Assembly (NCBI RefSeq): GCF_022539315.1
Contig: NC_066321.1
Location: forward strand, 2,227,001-2,291,000
DNA: 64,000 nucleotides
From: Serinus canaria
Lineage: Eukaryota; Chordata; Aves; Passeriformes; Fringillidae
Direction of reading: 5' to 3'
Part shown: one piece after another, positions 23,306 to 33,227 of the stretch
Position numbering within the stretch: the stretch's first letter is position 1
Layout: every line of letters starts with the position of its first letter
Notes under the pieces: generated by a model
Seen by the model: only the letters and a program-made list of their open reading frames with translations
Told to the model about the DNA's origin: nothing
The model's database searches: none
Made by a program: the position numbers and the translations under genes

Positions 23306-24399
23306 CAAAAAACCAAAGGAGCCAGCAGTTGGTAGCTGGGAAAATGAATAAAATATTGCCAGTGGCAATTGATGATGGCAATCTTCATAAAAATCAGCAC
23401 TTAGCAATTGTTAGAGCTGTTTGAGATTGTCCCTTTTCTGCTCAGGCAGCTCTGTGGGTGCAACATTCCCAGTGAATTGTTAGAGAATATGTGGAATCCC
23501 ATCCAGGTTTATCATGGCCATGTGACCACCTGTCCATGTGACAACTTTTCCACTGAAGTGCCAGAGGTGACCTCTGCAATGGGATTGGGTGGGGGAGCAC
23601 AGGGAATAAGCCATGTTCCTGCTCCTCTCCAGGGCTGCCTTTGCAGGGAATTCTGGTGATTTAAATGCCAGCAGAGTTATTTTACTTCTGATCATTTTAG
23701 GCAAAGCATCCAGTTCATGTGCTTATCCAGCAGGGTTGGCTATTCCACTCATCCACAGGGACATTCCAGAGGAATAAGGCTGGCAGGTTTAAACTGGGGA
23801 TGGTTTCATCCTCCAGGCAGCAGGTTGGGTTTCCCAGACGGACATGTAGACTCTCTGGAACCACAGGTTCAGGTCCTGGCAGCCAGCCCTGCTTGGGGAC
23901 ACACGTGACACTGCTCTGGTCCCCTGAGTGTGGCTCTGCTGAAATCCCACACACTCAGGGGGAATAAACAGTCCTGTCCCCTGCCAGGGGTGGGCACTGG
24001 CAGCTTCTTCCTGAGGCTCTGGAATTGCCTCTGCTCCTGCTGGAGCAGTGAGAGGAGAAGAGAAACCCTGGATTAGTTAGGGTGGTGGGACAGGCACTCA
24101 GAACTTCCTTCCCACAAAATCTGGAAAATTTTGACAGAGAGCAGAAGTTGTGCTCCAGAACTGAGTTTCTTTGGGTTTGGGAAGAAGAATGTGGGAGTTC
24201 AGGTGTCACCTGAGCTCAGCCTCAGCATGGAGGTGGTGGCTGAGCTGCACTTGATTGTTTGGGGAGGTCTTAATTCCAGGAGTTGTGTGTAGAGGGCAAA
24301 CAGGCAGAGGAGGCTCTGGGAGACCTTGTCTTTGTCTTTCAGGACTTAAAGGGGCTTGTAGAAAAGTGGGAGAGTGATTTTTAACACAGGCTGGAAGTG
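23306..24399. other. Single-copy non-coding sequence
   Basis: Moderately GC-rich. The open frames here show no domain. Nothing recognised. Confidence 0.5.
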
Positions 24400-24655
24400 A
24401 CAGGACCCAGGGAATGGATTCCCACTGCCAGAGGGCAGGCATGGATGGGATATTGGGACGGAATTCCTGGCTGGGAGGGTGGGCAGGCCCTGGCACAGAT
24501 GCCCAGAGCAGCTGGAGTTGTCCCTGGATCCCTGGAAGGGTCCAAGGCCAGCTTGGATGGGGCTTGGAGCAACCTGGGACAGTGGAAAGTGTCCCTGCCT
24601 TCCAGGATGGGATTTAAAGTCCCTTCCAACCCAAACCAGTCTGGAATTCTTTGAA
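24400..24655 (+). mobile_element. CR1 LINE fragment (3' end)
   Basis: Runs from GGGAATGGATTCCCACTGCC and GAGGGCAGGCATGGATGGGA through ATTGGGACGGAATTCCTGGC, GCCCAGAGCAGCTGGAGTTG, TCCCTGGATCCCTGGAAGGG and AGTGTCCCTGCCTTCCAGG to CCCTTCCAACCCAAACCAGT. Sense orientation and about 255 bp, one of the better preserved copies. Confidence 0.94.
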
Positions 24656-24974
24656 AAATCCCCTCTGTCCTGCCTGAAAAACTGCCTGAAAATTCTCACA
24701 AAATGGGAGAACACCAACACCTTGGCAGAGGAGCCTTTTTTGGGTAAGTATTTTGACAGAGAAATTGAGTCTCACCTTTGATGGAACAGAGTGGGATTCC
24801 TGCAGTGCCCAGGTGACATTTCATAAACACCCCAGGTGTTGATTTTAACCTTCTTTGCCTCAGAGCTTTGAAGGAAAATTGGAAGAACTGTGGAGAAGGG
24901 CAGGGCCAGCCCTGTGCTGTGTTCTGGAGGGACAAGGGACAGGTTTTCCTGGAGGGCAAAGTGGGAATGTGTTG
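24656..24974. other. Unique sequence between CR1 and LTR-like repeat
   Basis: No recognised element in this ~320-bp gap. Confidence 0.5.
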
Positions 24975-25210
24975 GAGTTCTGGCTGCTGGGAATTCTCCA
25001 CTTTCTGTGCTGACAGGCTCTGACCCCAGGAGAACCCTGCACTGACCTGAGGCTGGGGAGAAGGTTCCAGAATGGAATGAGAGAACTGGGATTGTGGGTG
25101 TGGAGTGTGGCTAGAAGTGTGTGATATCACAGGGTGGGAAACTCAGAGTTTAAGGGTTTAGAACACAGGAATGGATAGAGAGCAAGGGGGAGGGTTTGGG
25201 GCAGAACCAA
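24975..25210 (+). mobile_element. LTR-like interspersed repeat, family 1 (GC-richer copy)
   Basis: Collinear with 22735: TTTCTGTGCTGACAGG, ACTGACCTGAGGCTGGGGAG, AAGGTTCCAGAATGGAATGA, GAACTGGGATTGTGGGTGTG, TGTGTGATATCACAGGGTGG and AACTCAGAGTTTAAGGGTTT. Many A or T positions of the 22735 copy are G or C here. It ends around 25210, before the part that carries CTTCTTC in the longer copy. Confidence 0.62.
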
Positions 25211-26560
25211 AAGCCAGCAGGAATGCTGCTGGGTCTCTGTTCCTGAGCTCAGTGGCTCCATTTGATCAGTTCTGTGCCTGAGTGCTCAGCAGACACCTCA
25301 CAGCAATATTGTCAGAGGTCAGGCATGTTCCTTTCCAGGAGTATTTTGACAGGCTAAAACATGACAATATTTTAACCCTGCCCTGTCCCTGTCTGCTGCT
25401 AAAACTCTGCGAGAGCTCTTCAAGGCACCAAGCATCACTCCCTTCAAATAAAGGCTGAACTGTAGCATCTCAAAAATGGGGGACCATTATCAGTAAGCAT
25501 TTTGGATAACAATGAGAGGAAAAAAGGCCCAAATTTTAAAGATTGTGTAAGATTTTCACATCAGGGATACAATGTATTTTATATATGTTAGTGTATTTTA
25601 TGTATTTTAATGTAATTTTATGTATTTTAATGTAATTTTTGGGTTTTTTATGTATCACAGAGCAAGTGCCTAATGCTGAGTGGCACAGGTGTTTCTGTGT
25701 ATCCTGGAGATAGCTGAAGGTCTGAGTGAACACTGATGAATCTGAAACACATGAGTGGATTGAGCAATGAGTAAAGCATTTTAAAAAGTCTGCATGTGAT
25801 AGCAGCAGCTTTCCAGAGAACCATAATTTTAACTTTCCAGAGAAATATGATTTTAACAACTGGTGCTCTTGTGCAGGTGGTGTTAATTTAGCCCTAAAAT
25901 GCTGTCCCAAGGAGTGTGGCTGATCTCCAGGGGGGTTTGGGAAGTCCTGCAGGTTTACTCCATGGAGCAATCTTTTTGAATTAGATTTTTGCTGGAATAT
26001 TGGAAGGGAAATGGCAAAAATCAGTTCTGCTGCTGTTTAATTTGTAAGGTTCCCCTCCCACTGTGAGTGCATTGTAGGAACCTCAGCAGCGTGGCCAGAG
26101 CAGGAATGGTGCAGGGAGATAAAACAGCACCAGGTAAGCATTTCTATATGGGCAATAGAATAAAAAGGAGTCTGGAATAAAAGAATAATCTCATTATTGT
26201 AAGAGGTTTTAGCAGCACAGTGTCAATCATTGCCACTGTTCCAAAATGTCAGAAATTTAGCTGTGAGATCCAGCTGTGCTCCAAGTGATCCTCAGATATA
26301 ACCAAGTGTAAGTTCTTGCAGGTTTTTTTACATTCTAAAAAGTTTATTTTGTTCCTACAGATGCATTTTTAAGAGAGTTTCATGCTTGGGGAGAAAAAAA
26401 AAAAGTAATTTTTTAGAAAAAGCAATTTTACCTTTTTTACTAATACAGCAATAATCCAGGCTTTTAGATTATTGCTCCTGCTCTTCACTGAAATGAAAAT
26501 TAAACAAACTTCAGCCTAACTAGAATGGGTTGCACAAAAGTAAAAACCTAAGGAGAGGGA
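25211..26560. other. Single-copy sequence with a short AT-rich tandem run
   Basis: At 25569-25650 the word ATGTATTTTA and close variants repeat about five times. An A-run lies near 26392-26404. No gene seen. Confidence 0.5.
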
Positions 26561-26860
26561 AAAGCTATTAAGAGATTTCAGCACACAAGGAACAAGACCT
26601 TTTAGAGGAGATTAAAGAGTGTGACAAGCATTAGTATTTCAAGGTGCTGCGATCTCCTCCTGGATTGATGTGCCTCAGAATGAGATGAGGCACATTAAAA
26701 GCTGAAATCATTCAAGCTGGTGTGAGACTGAATAGGAGCAATTACCAAATAGTCAGGCATTAAATAAAATGTGTGATTTTGGGAACCTGCAGCACGGGAG
26801 CCTCCGAGCGATCCAACAGCCTCGAAATCCAAATTTCAGGAGCCAACACTTCTAGGGGAA
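26561..26860. other. Candidate conserved non-coding block
   Basis: Higher-complexity unique sequence with no transposon words, including GGTGCTGCGATCTCCTCCTG and GCCTCCGAGCGATCCAACAG. It also holds an imperfect hairpin-like pair, GTGCCTCAGAATGAGATGAG followed by GCAC. Function unknown. The call rests only on composition. Confidence 0.2.
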
Positions 26861-27994
26861 ACTGGGAAGCTGGAAAGGAGCAGATCCAATTGGGATGTTG
26901 CTGTGTGGCACTTTACTGACCCAGAGAGAATAACTGAGGTGGTTAATCAGCATTGGAAGGGCAGCAGGTGCAGGCTGGGGCACTGTGAACGTGCCCAGGT
27001 AGCTCTGGGTGCTGCTGGGGGTGAGGAGTGACCCCAGAGCCCATTAGGAGGCTTTTTGTGCACTAAGGAGCCTTATTCCCCTGGGCATTAGAGCAGAATC
27101 CTCTTAGGCCCCGTTCACACAGTTTGTCTGGGCTCTAAGTCAGGCACAGCAGTTTTCCAGGGGGGTTTAGCCTAAAGCTTGACCAACTGGGATTAAACAG
27201 CAAGCCCAGCTTGCCACTGCTGGGGCCACTGGGAGCCTCCAAAGTGAGGTGAGAAAGCACGAAAACCCACACTGAAAAAGTAGCTTTGAATAGTTGTAAA
27301 CAAAGCACTGAGTTCTTGGCAGAGACTGGAATCATTTTTCTCAGCCTTGTTTCTGTTTCTCCCAGTAATCCCAGAAAAAGCAGGTCCTTGGGAGAGGTGG
27401 GAGATTCCTGCCCATGATTTGCTCTCACTGCACTCAGCTGAAGTTTTGTCCCTGAACTAAGGAGGCTCAAAGACTCCTCCTAAAATCCTATAAACTCATT
27501 AAAAAGATATAAACCTGGCTGTGTATTTGTACTGAAACTTTAAAGAGAGGAATTGGGCTCATTAGCACTGCTTGAAACTTCACTTATGAAATTAGAACAA
27601 ATGGTTTTGGTGAAATAAACACTTTTAAACCTTGGAAACATGGAATAAAGTCATTGTTACTGGTTTTGGTTTCAAACTGAGAAGTGTCTCAGCCTGAGTC
27701 TCAAAAAGCAATCACTTCTGGAGTGAGCTGGGGGTGGATGAAGTTTGTTTCCCACATTTTTCCCCCATAACTCTCTGAGCCCCTTTCATTTTGGGCACCA
27801 TGGCCAAGTTCATTCTCTTGGTCAAACGTGCCAGAAATTCCAGCAGCTGTGCAAATTTATTCTTTACTTGTTTCACCTGAACTCGTGACTTGGACAATAA
27901 AGTCCACCCCTAGCCACGAGTCACTCTCCATTTCATGACCTAATAAAAAAAGGAAAAAACCCAAACCCTTGTTTGTTTAGTAGGGTTTCATATA

Positions 27995-27995
<1 letters not shown>
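26861..27995. other. Single-copy non-coding sequence
   Basis: No repeats or exons recognised. Confidence 0.5.

Positions 27996-28068
<73 letters not shown>
27996..28068. repeat. (AAT)n microsatellite, about 24 units
   Basis: An uninterrupted trinucleotide run of about 73 bp. Its purity suggests it is length-variable between individuals. On the other strand it reads (ATT)n. Confidence 0.99.
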
Positions 28069-28069
<1 letters not shown>

Positions 28070-30179
28070 CCAAATAAAAGCAGCACAAGCTGCTTGTGAC
28101 ATTTGAAAACTCATGTCCTGTTAATGAGATTCATGCACCAAAACTGCCTTTTTCTGGTGGCTACAATTAAAAATATCAAAATATCAGAGAAGGTCTGATA
28201 TTTAATTGCTTTAATTGCAGCATATTTATCATAGCTGAGTAGTCACAGAAGCAGCAACAAATTCAGGGCTGCTCAGAGCCCAAGGAGCATCAGTTTTTCC
28301 AGGAATTGTTTATTGAGCAGCCAGAATTGAACATATGAAGGATTTTCCAGCAAGAACTTTTGGATGGTTTTGGATAGAATCAATATATTAATAATAGTAT
28401 TAAAAATGGTCATAATAAAAACTAATATATACAATAAATTATATACAATGTTATTAATAAATGAACATAATTATTTATTATTAATAAAATTATAAATAAA
28501 TTATTACTTATTATTAAATATATAATAAACAATAAAGTTATTTAAAGCTGTGTTTGGGAAGTTCTTAATGAGTATTTCATCAACATATGGAATAATTTCT
28601 TATTTTGGTTAAAGCCAGATTACTGAACTTCCTATTTTTTGGCACTATTTTTTGAAGTTAGGAATTCCCATCCTTAATACAAGTTACTGACTAAACTTTT
28701 CAGTCATGATTTTAAGATTTATTTCTGAATAAATCTGTTCAGAAACTGCTGTGGAATTGTGATGTTTGGTTTGCAGCTGGCTACTGATAATTTTTATTTG
28801 TTAAATAATGGTAATTCTGAATATTTTGCTGATGCTGGATGGAGGGTGGTGTTAAAACACATTCAGCTCACAGGGTGGATACTTTTCCTAGTCCAGAGTC
28901 AGATTTTAGTTTTAATGATTTCTCATAGAAAACAGAGAAAATTTGTTCACACTGAAATTTGTTGCTTTCTTCTGTTCATGCCCCTTTTAGTAGGAAAAAC
29001 TTTTAATATTTCTCTAGCAGAGCTTCACTTCCAGGGGAAGGAGTCATTAAGGACTGCAATCCACGAGAAAGTTTTCAAAACATCACAGATAGATTTTTTG
29101 GAAAATTATTGATGATAAATTCCTTTTTTTTACATTTCTATTTCAATAACATAGAAATTTCATAGAAAATTCCTTTTTTACGATTGATGACAATTCCTTT
29201 TTTTTACATTTTTGTTTCTATTTCAATTTTCTATTTCTATGACATAAACTTTAAATTTTTCTGTTGAAAATTTCACTCATGGAATTATGCACAAAGTTTT
29301 TGTTGCTGTGTCTTGGAAAGGTTTTACAAAACAGGGATGGACAATGGGATGTGCTGGTGGTGTCAGGATTTGTGGAATTTTGATGTATCAAAAATACCTA
29401 CAAGATGTGACTGAGGTTTTTTTCAGTCAGCCTCACAGAGGTGAGGTAGGAAGTTTTGTGTTGCATTGCAATACACAAAATTATAAATTATTTTTAAGCT
29501 CAGGAAAGCCACTGCAGAGCGAGTGTTGCTGTGGAATTCCAGAAGAGCTCCAGGTGATTGTTGTGGTGCCTTCACTCTTCTGTTTTAGGTAAAAAATAAA
29601 CCATTATTATTCACATGCAAAGGAAGGAGAATAATTTCCCTCCTTCCAAGCCCCAGAATTACTCCTGGCAATTTCAGTGCTCTCATCCATGACCTCTCTA
29701 AACAGTGCAAGGTTGGTCTTGTTTGTTTTCTTGGGAGTTGCCTCTTAAAAATCAAATATTATGTTTCAATCACTCTGTGCCAGCAGGTTGTAGGCAGAGG
29801 ACGTTATAGGAACTTAAGAATAATATTAATATTATATTGATATATTAGTGCTTAATCACTAAAACAGGGATAGCTCTGCCCACCATCCAAAAATGGAGCT
29901 GTACATGAGCTTCAGCTGTAGCCAAAGGGACAGAATGCAAACACGCTGTAAATATAAAATTAAAATATTGACTGCTTATCCTCACATATTTCTTTAATTA
30001 TGGATTAATTTCAGGATTTGAGGGGGGGAAAAAGGGATGCTATCCGTGTTATTTCTTTGGCATTTTGTTATTTGTGTTATTTTCTTTGTCATTTGTTATT
30101 GGGTGTTGTTTCTTTGGCAATTTTAATGGAGCTCTTGGAAAAAACGAAACAAAATCCTGCGTTTGAATCCTGCCTTTGA
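28069..30179. other. AT-rich single-copy sequence with two small tandem repeats
   Basis: Very AT-rich around 28380-28540 (ATTAATAATA-type words). At 29107-29245 a ~77-bp unit (ATTGATGA...AATTCC then a T-run and ACATTT) occurs twice. At 30046-30126 a ~28-bp unit starting GTGTTATTTCTTTGGCATTT occurs about three times. A 117-codon frame at 28759-29112 has no family resemblance. Confidence 0.55.
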
Positions 30180-30500
30180 GCTTTGATCTAGCACGAAGCG
30201 AGCAGACAGACTCCTGGAGTTATTATGGAAGTAGGTTGAGCCTGTGTGTGAAATCCGAGAGGAAAACTTCGTTTCATTTCGGGGTGCGTTAACTCCAGAG
30301 GTGCTCCCAAAATACCGCTATTCAAAGGAGGAATAAATAAACAAACAGAGAAAACTGCAGCCACTCCAGGCTTGTGGAGGATGATGCATCCGTGTTTTTC
30401 TGGAGTGATTCCACACACGGATTCTGTACCATCCATTGTCTGTAATTGATAATATCAATATTGCTTTGGTCAATCAATCAAATTGATTGTTGATGAATAA
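30180..30500. other. Candidate conserved non-coding block
   Basis: Unique, CpG-containing sequence (GCACGAAGCGAGCAGACAG, AACTTCGTTTCATTTCGGGG, TGCGTTAACTCC, GATGCATCCGTG) next to AT-rich DNA. It ends in TCAATCAATCAAATTGATTG, an imperfect inverted repeat. No transposon word or exon signal. Speculative. Confidence 0.22.
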
Positions 30501-30697
30501 TTTTGGTTAGTTTTTCTGCAATCATGCCTGATGCCATCTGAATAAAAGCCTTTCTTTAGTGTTTAAAAAAGCCTCATTTATACATTGGAGGGTTTGGGGA
30601 AGCACCCCAGGGCTCCTTGGAATGGTGCGGGCAGGGAAATCCATCAGGAGCTGCGGCCGGGGCAGCGTTTGGGAGGGGAATCCCAGGGGAGCACCCC

Positions 30698-30878
30698 GGG
30701 AATGGCTCCCACTGCCGGAGGGCAGGGATGGATGGGAGATTGGGAATCGGGAATTCCTGCCTGGGAGCGTGTGAGGCCCTGCAATGGAATTCCCAGAGGA
30801 GCTACGGATGCCCCTGGATCCCTGGCAGTGCCCAAGGCCGGGCTGGATGGGGCTGGGAGCAGCCTGGAGGGAGGGAAG
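30698..30878 (+). mobile_element. CR1 LINE fragment, left half of a split copy
   Basis: Sense CR1 from GGGAATGGCTCCCACTGCCG through GATTGGGAATCGGGAATTCC, GGATCCCTGGCAGTGCCCAA and GGATGGGGCTGGGAGCAGCC, ending at GGGAAG (30873-30878). The remaining CR1 3' end is missing here and resumes at about 33228, after the ERV-like insertion. Confidence 0.9.
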
Positions 30879-30879
30879 A

Positions 30880-31303
30880 TGCGCTGGGGTCCTTACAAAC
30901 AATTCCATGGGTGAGGACCTTTGGAATGGGGTTTGGTGTCCGCACCGACTGCGGGCTGCAGGTTTGTCACCGAGCCCAGACAGCCCGGCTCCTGAAACAG
31001 ACGTGTTTGGTCTGCAGCAGCCCGAGCTGCTGAACTTTGGGGTAAAACCCTGGCGAGATGGGTGTCAGGCACTTCGGGAAGGCTGCACCTTCCCGGCCTC
31101 CGCCAGTGGGGAAGGGGAGAGGGCAGCGAGCGGCCGCGAACCCGGGATTCAAGGCGGCTGCGCACCCGAAATTTGGAGAGAGCGAGAAAATCCCGCGGGC
31201 TGTGCCCTGGTGAACTCCCTCCCTTCATTGACATAAAGTTCCAGGGCTGCTCAGGCTCCTTTTGGGACACTGGCTGCTCACAGCGGGATTTTCCGTGCCA
31301 GGG
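30880..31303 (+). repeat. LTR-like direct repeat, left copy
   Basis: Aligns with 32837-33224 through shared words in order: CATGGGTGAGG, GCCCAGACA, CGGCTCCTGAA, CAGAC(G/A)TGT, GAACTTTGGG, TCGGGAAGGCT, ACCTTCC, CGCGGGCTGTGCC, TTCCAGG and CAGCGGGAT. It ends near TTCCGTGCCA. The next bases begin TGGACTGCCCGGGATCC, where a primer-binding site would lie, but I cannot match them confidently to a tRNA. Confidence 0.65.
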
Positions 31304-31344
31304 TGGACTGCCCGGGATCCTTCCACCGTCGGGGTCCTGCAGGC

Positions 31345-31510
31345 TGCAGGAGCAGCTGGAGATGCCACACGCGGATTTTAGGTGACCTCCCTTGGCACCA
31401 GGAGCAGCTGGAGATGCCACATGCGGATTTTAGTGACCTCCCTTGGCACCAGGAGCAGCTGGATGTGCCACATTCGGATTTTTAGGTGACCAGCTCCCGT
31501 GGCACCGGGG
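31345..31510. repeat. ~52-bp minisatellite, about 3 copies
   Basis: CAGGAGCAGCTGGA(G/T)(A/G)TGCCAC starts near 31348, 31400 and 31451, each followed by GCGGATTTTAG or TTCGGATTTTTAG, GTGACC and TTGGCACC or GTGGCACC. It lies just inside the left LTR-like segment. Confidence 0.9.
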
Positions 31511-31568
31511 GATTGATTGGGCACCCGAGACTGCCCAGGACACAAAGGGAAGGAACGGACCACCAGAC

Positions 31569-31640
31569 ATGGATGCCCGGAGAGGGCAGGAAGGGAAAGT
31601 GGAGAAGGATCCCATCAAATCTCACCGGTGAGTACAATTC
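31569..31640 (+). other. Short leader-like frame with splice-donor-like sequence
   Basis: An ATG at 31569 opens MDARRGQEGKVEKDPIKSHR and runs to CGGTGAGTAC (31627-31636), a strong match to the splice-donor consensus. In a retrovirus this is where a leader or gag start and major donor could lie, but the peptide resembles no gag protein I know. It may be chance. Confidence 0.25.
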
Positions 31641-31643
31641 TGG

Positions 31644-31728
31644 GGAATAAAAGTACTCCTACTTCAGGGAGTAAAACTACTCCTACTTTGGGGAGTAAAA
31701 CTACTCCTACTTCAGGGAGTAAAACACG
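31644..31728. repeat. 24-bp tandem repeat, about 3.5 copies
   Basis: GGAGTAAAACTACTCCTACT or a variant starts at 31644, 31668, 31692 and 31716, exactly 24 bp apart. As 24 is a multiple of three, the plus frame reads a peptide repeat of GSKTTPTS type. Within each unit GTA...TAC and AGT...ACT are partly self-complementary, so the unit can form a small hairpin. Confidence 0.95.
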
Positions 31729-31819
31729 GCAGCACGCCCTGCGTGGACAACAAAGGAAAGTCGGAAAAGGGTCACGCCTACAGGGATGGCGATCCCAAAA
31801 CATCCTCGAAGGTTCCTTT

Positions 31820-31975
31820 GGGAGAGCGTTGAGATGGTTCGCACGTTCTCCCAGAGGTGTTAAGGACATGGGTGGCCAGAGGGGACAATAATGGCTAAAG
31901 GGGAGTGTGGGATGGTTTGTATGATCTCCTAGAGGTAACTGAGGATTTGGTCGCCCGGAGGGAGCAATAAGAGGC
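31820..31975. repeat. ~81-bp diverged tandem duplication
   Basis: Two adjacent segments starting at 31820 and 31901 align through GGGAG, GATGGTT, ATCTCC/TTCTCC, AGAGGT, GAGG/AAGG, GGTCGCC/GGTGGCC and GGAG/GGGG, then CAATAA. By eye identity is about two thirds, so the duplication is older than the 24-bp array. Confidence 0.6.
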
Positions 31976-32260
31976 ACCCAGAAAGGGTCTCGGCAACCCA
32001 GGCCCAGGGTGGGCAATAGGGTGTTGGTTTGGGAAGGGATTGTGGAGGAATACGGTGAAGGCAAATAGGAACGGGAGGCTGTGTGATAAGGAAAGTGAAA
32101 CAGGGCGGACTGGGAATTTCTCCGCCTTATCTTCGAAATCTGCAGTCTAATTCAGGGCTGGCTGCAAATCTTTTGTATTCCCGGCTTCCAGGAGAGGGAA
32201 ACCAGGGAAATATTGTTCCTACAACCCCACCCCTGCCCGGGCCGTTACGGAGCCAGGGCG

Positions 32261-32700
32261 GAGGATTTGGGTTTGTGCGCGGGATTTGGGTTTGTGCGGA
32301 GGGATTTGGGTTTGTGCGGAGGATTTGGGTTTGTGCTGAGGGTTTTGGGTTTGTGCTGAGGGTTTTGGGTTTGTGCGGAGGATTTGGGTTTGTGCGGAGG
32401 GTTTTGGGTTTGTGCTGAGGGTTTTGGGTTTGTGCGGAGGATTTGGGTTTGTGCGCGGGATTTGGGTTTGTGCGGAGGATTTGGGTTTGTGCTGAGGGTT
32501 TTGGGTTTGTGCTGAGGGTTTTGGGTTTGTGCTGAGGGTTTTGGGTTTGTGCGGAGGTTTTGGGTTTGTGCGGAGGGTTTTGGGTTTGTGCTGAGGATTT
32601 GGGTTTGTGCTGAGGGTTTTGGGTTAGTGCGGAGGATTTGGGTTTGTGCTGAGGGTTTTGGGTTTGTGTGGAGGATTTGGGTTTGTGCCGAGCATTTTGG
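32261..32700. repeat. 20-bp G-rich minisatellite, 22 copies
   Basis: GGATTTGGGTTTGTGCGGAG and variants (TTTTGGG for ATTTGGG; GCTGAG or GCGCG for GCGGAG) repeat every 18-21 bp. I count 22 GGGTTTGTG-type units, one of them GGGTTAGTG. Regular GGG tracts on the plus strand give some quadruplex potential. Minus-strand frames of 223 and 231 codons rich in Q, K, P, N and T are by-products of repetition, not genes. Confidence 0.97.
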
Positions 32701-32836
32701 GGTTTCTCTGTGGTGAGGATGCCGAGGCCGGGTGCGGTACCGAGCAGGGGCTGTGGGGCGGCCGCCAGGACAGCGACGGGGAGGAACAAATGTGCCATTT
32801 GTAAAAGAAGAGAACTTTAGAAACGGATTGTTACGG

Positions 32837-33224
32837 TGCCAGGATCTTGTAGGATACGATCGCATGGGTGAAGGGATGGGCAATAATGACCCTGGGATGG
32901 GTCTCGGTGTCTCTGGGACCACGAGCAGCAAGTGTGGCACAGCCCAGACACTTCGGCTCCTGAACAGACATGTGGGGTCTGCCCAAGGCTGAGCTTGTGA
33001 ACTTTGGGCTAAACCGCCAGGTTCCAGGGGGGATGCGAGGTTCGGGAAGGCTCCACCTTCCTGGTACCTCAGCGATGGGGAGGGAATTGGGATTAGAGGA
33101 ACCTGGAGAGAGAAAACCCCGCGGGCTGTGCCCCCTGCACTCTCCTTTTCTTGATAAACTTCCAGGACTGCTCAGTGTCCTTTATGCACAGCGGCTTTCA
33201 CAGCGGGATCTCCGTGCCCTGGCA
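32837..33224 (+). repeat. LTR-like direct repeat, right copy
   Basis: Same orientation and word order as 30880-31303. It begins near TGCCAGGATCTTG and ends near CCGTGCCCTGGCA, directly before CR1 sequence. By eye it differs from the left copy at roughly a quarter of positions with several indels, which is a lot for a single element. Upstream AAAAGAAGAGAA is purine-rich but not adjacent. Confidence 0.62.
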
Positions 33225-33227
33225 TGG

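Larger units (their letters stand above)
30879..33227. mobile_element. Small ERV-like (non-autonomous LTR) insertion splitting a CR1
   Basis: About 2.35 kb lie between two CR1 pieces that join in sequence order. GGGAAG occurs at both junctions (30873-30878 and 33228-33233), a candidate 6-bp target-site duplication, although GGAAG is also native CR1 sequence at that point. Both ends carry related ~390-425 bp segments in the same orientation, as LTRs would. The ~1.5-kb interior has no gag, pro, pol or env frame and is largely four tandem repeats. I infer a non-autonomous or heavily deleted ERV. A duplicated CpG-island segment is the alternative. Confidence 0.6.

Noticed and set aside
31304..31320. 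tRNA-Pro-type primer-binding site after the left LTR-like segment
   Set aside because: TGGACTGCCCGGGATCC shares only CCGGGAT with the tRNA-Pro-type site; too weak to call.
32261..32700. Interstitial telomere repeat
   Set aside because: Units contain GGGTTTGTG, not TTAGGG; one GGGTTAG occurs but only as a point variant.
32127..32940. Minus-strand frames of 223 and 231 codons rich in KPK, TQN and SSAQ
   Set aside because: Translation of the 20-bp array in two frames. No start context, no domain, and one frame runs into LTR-like sequence.
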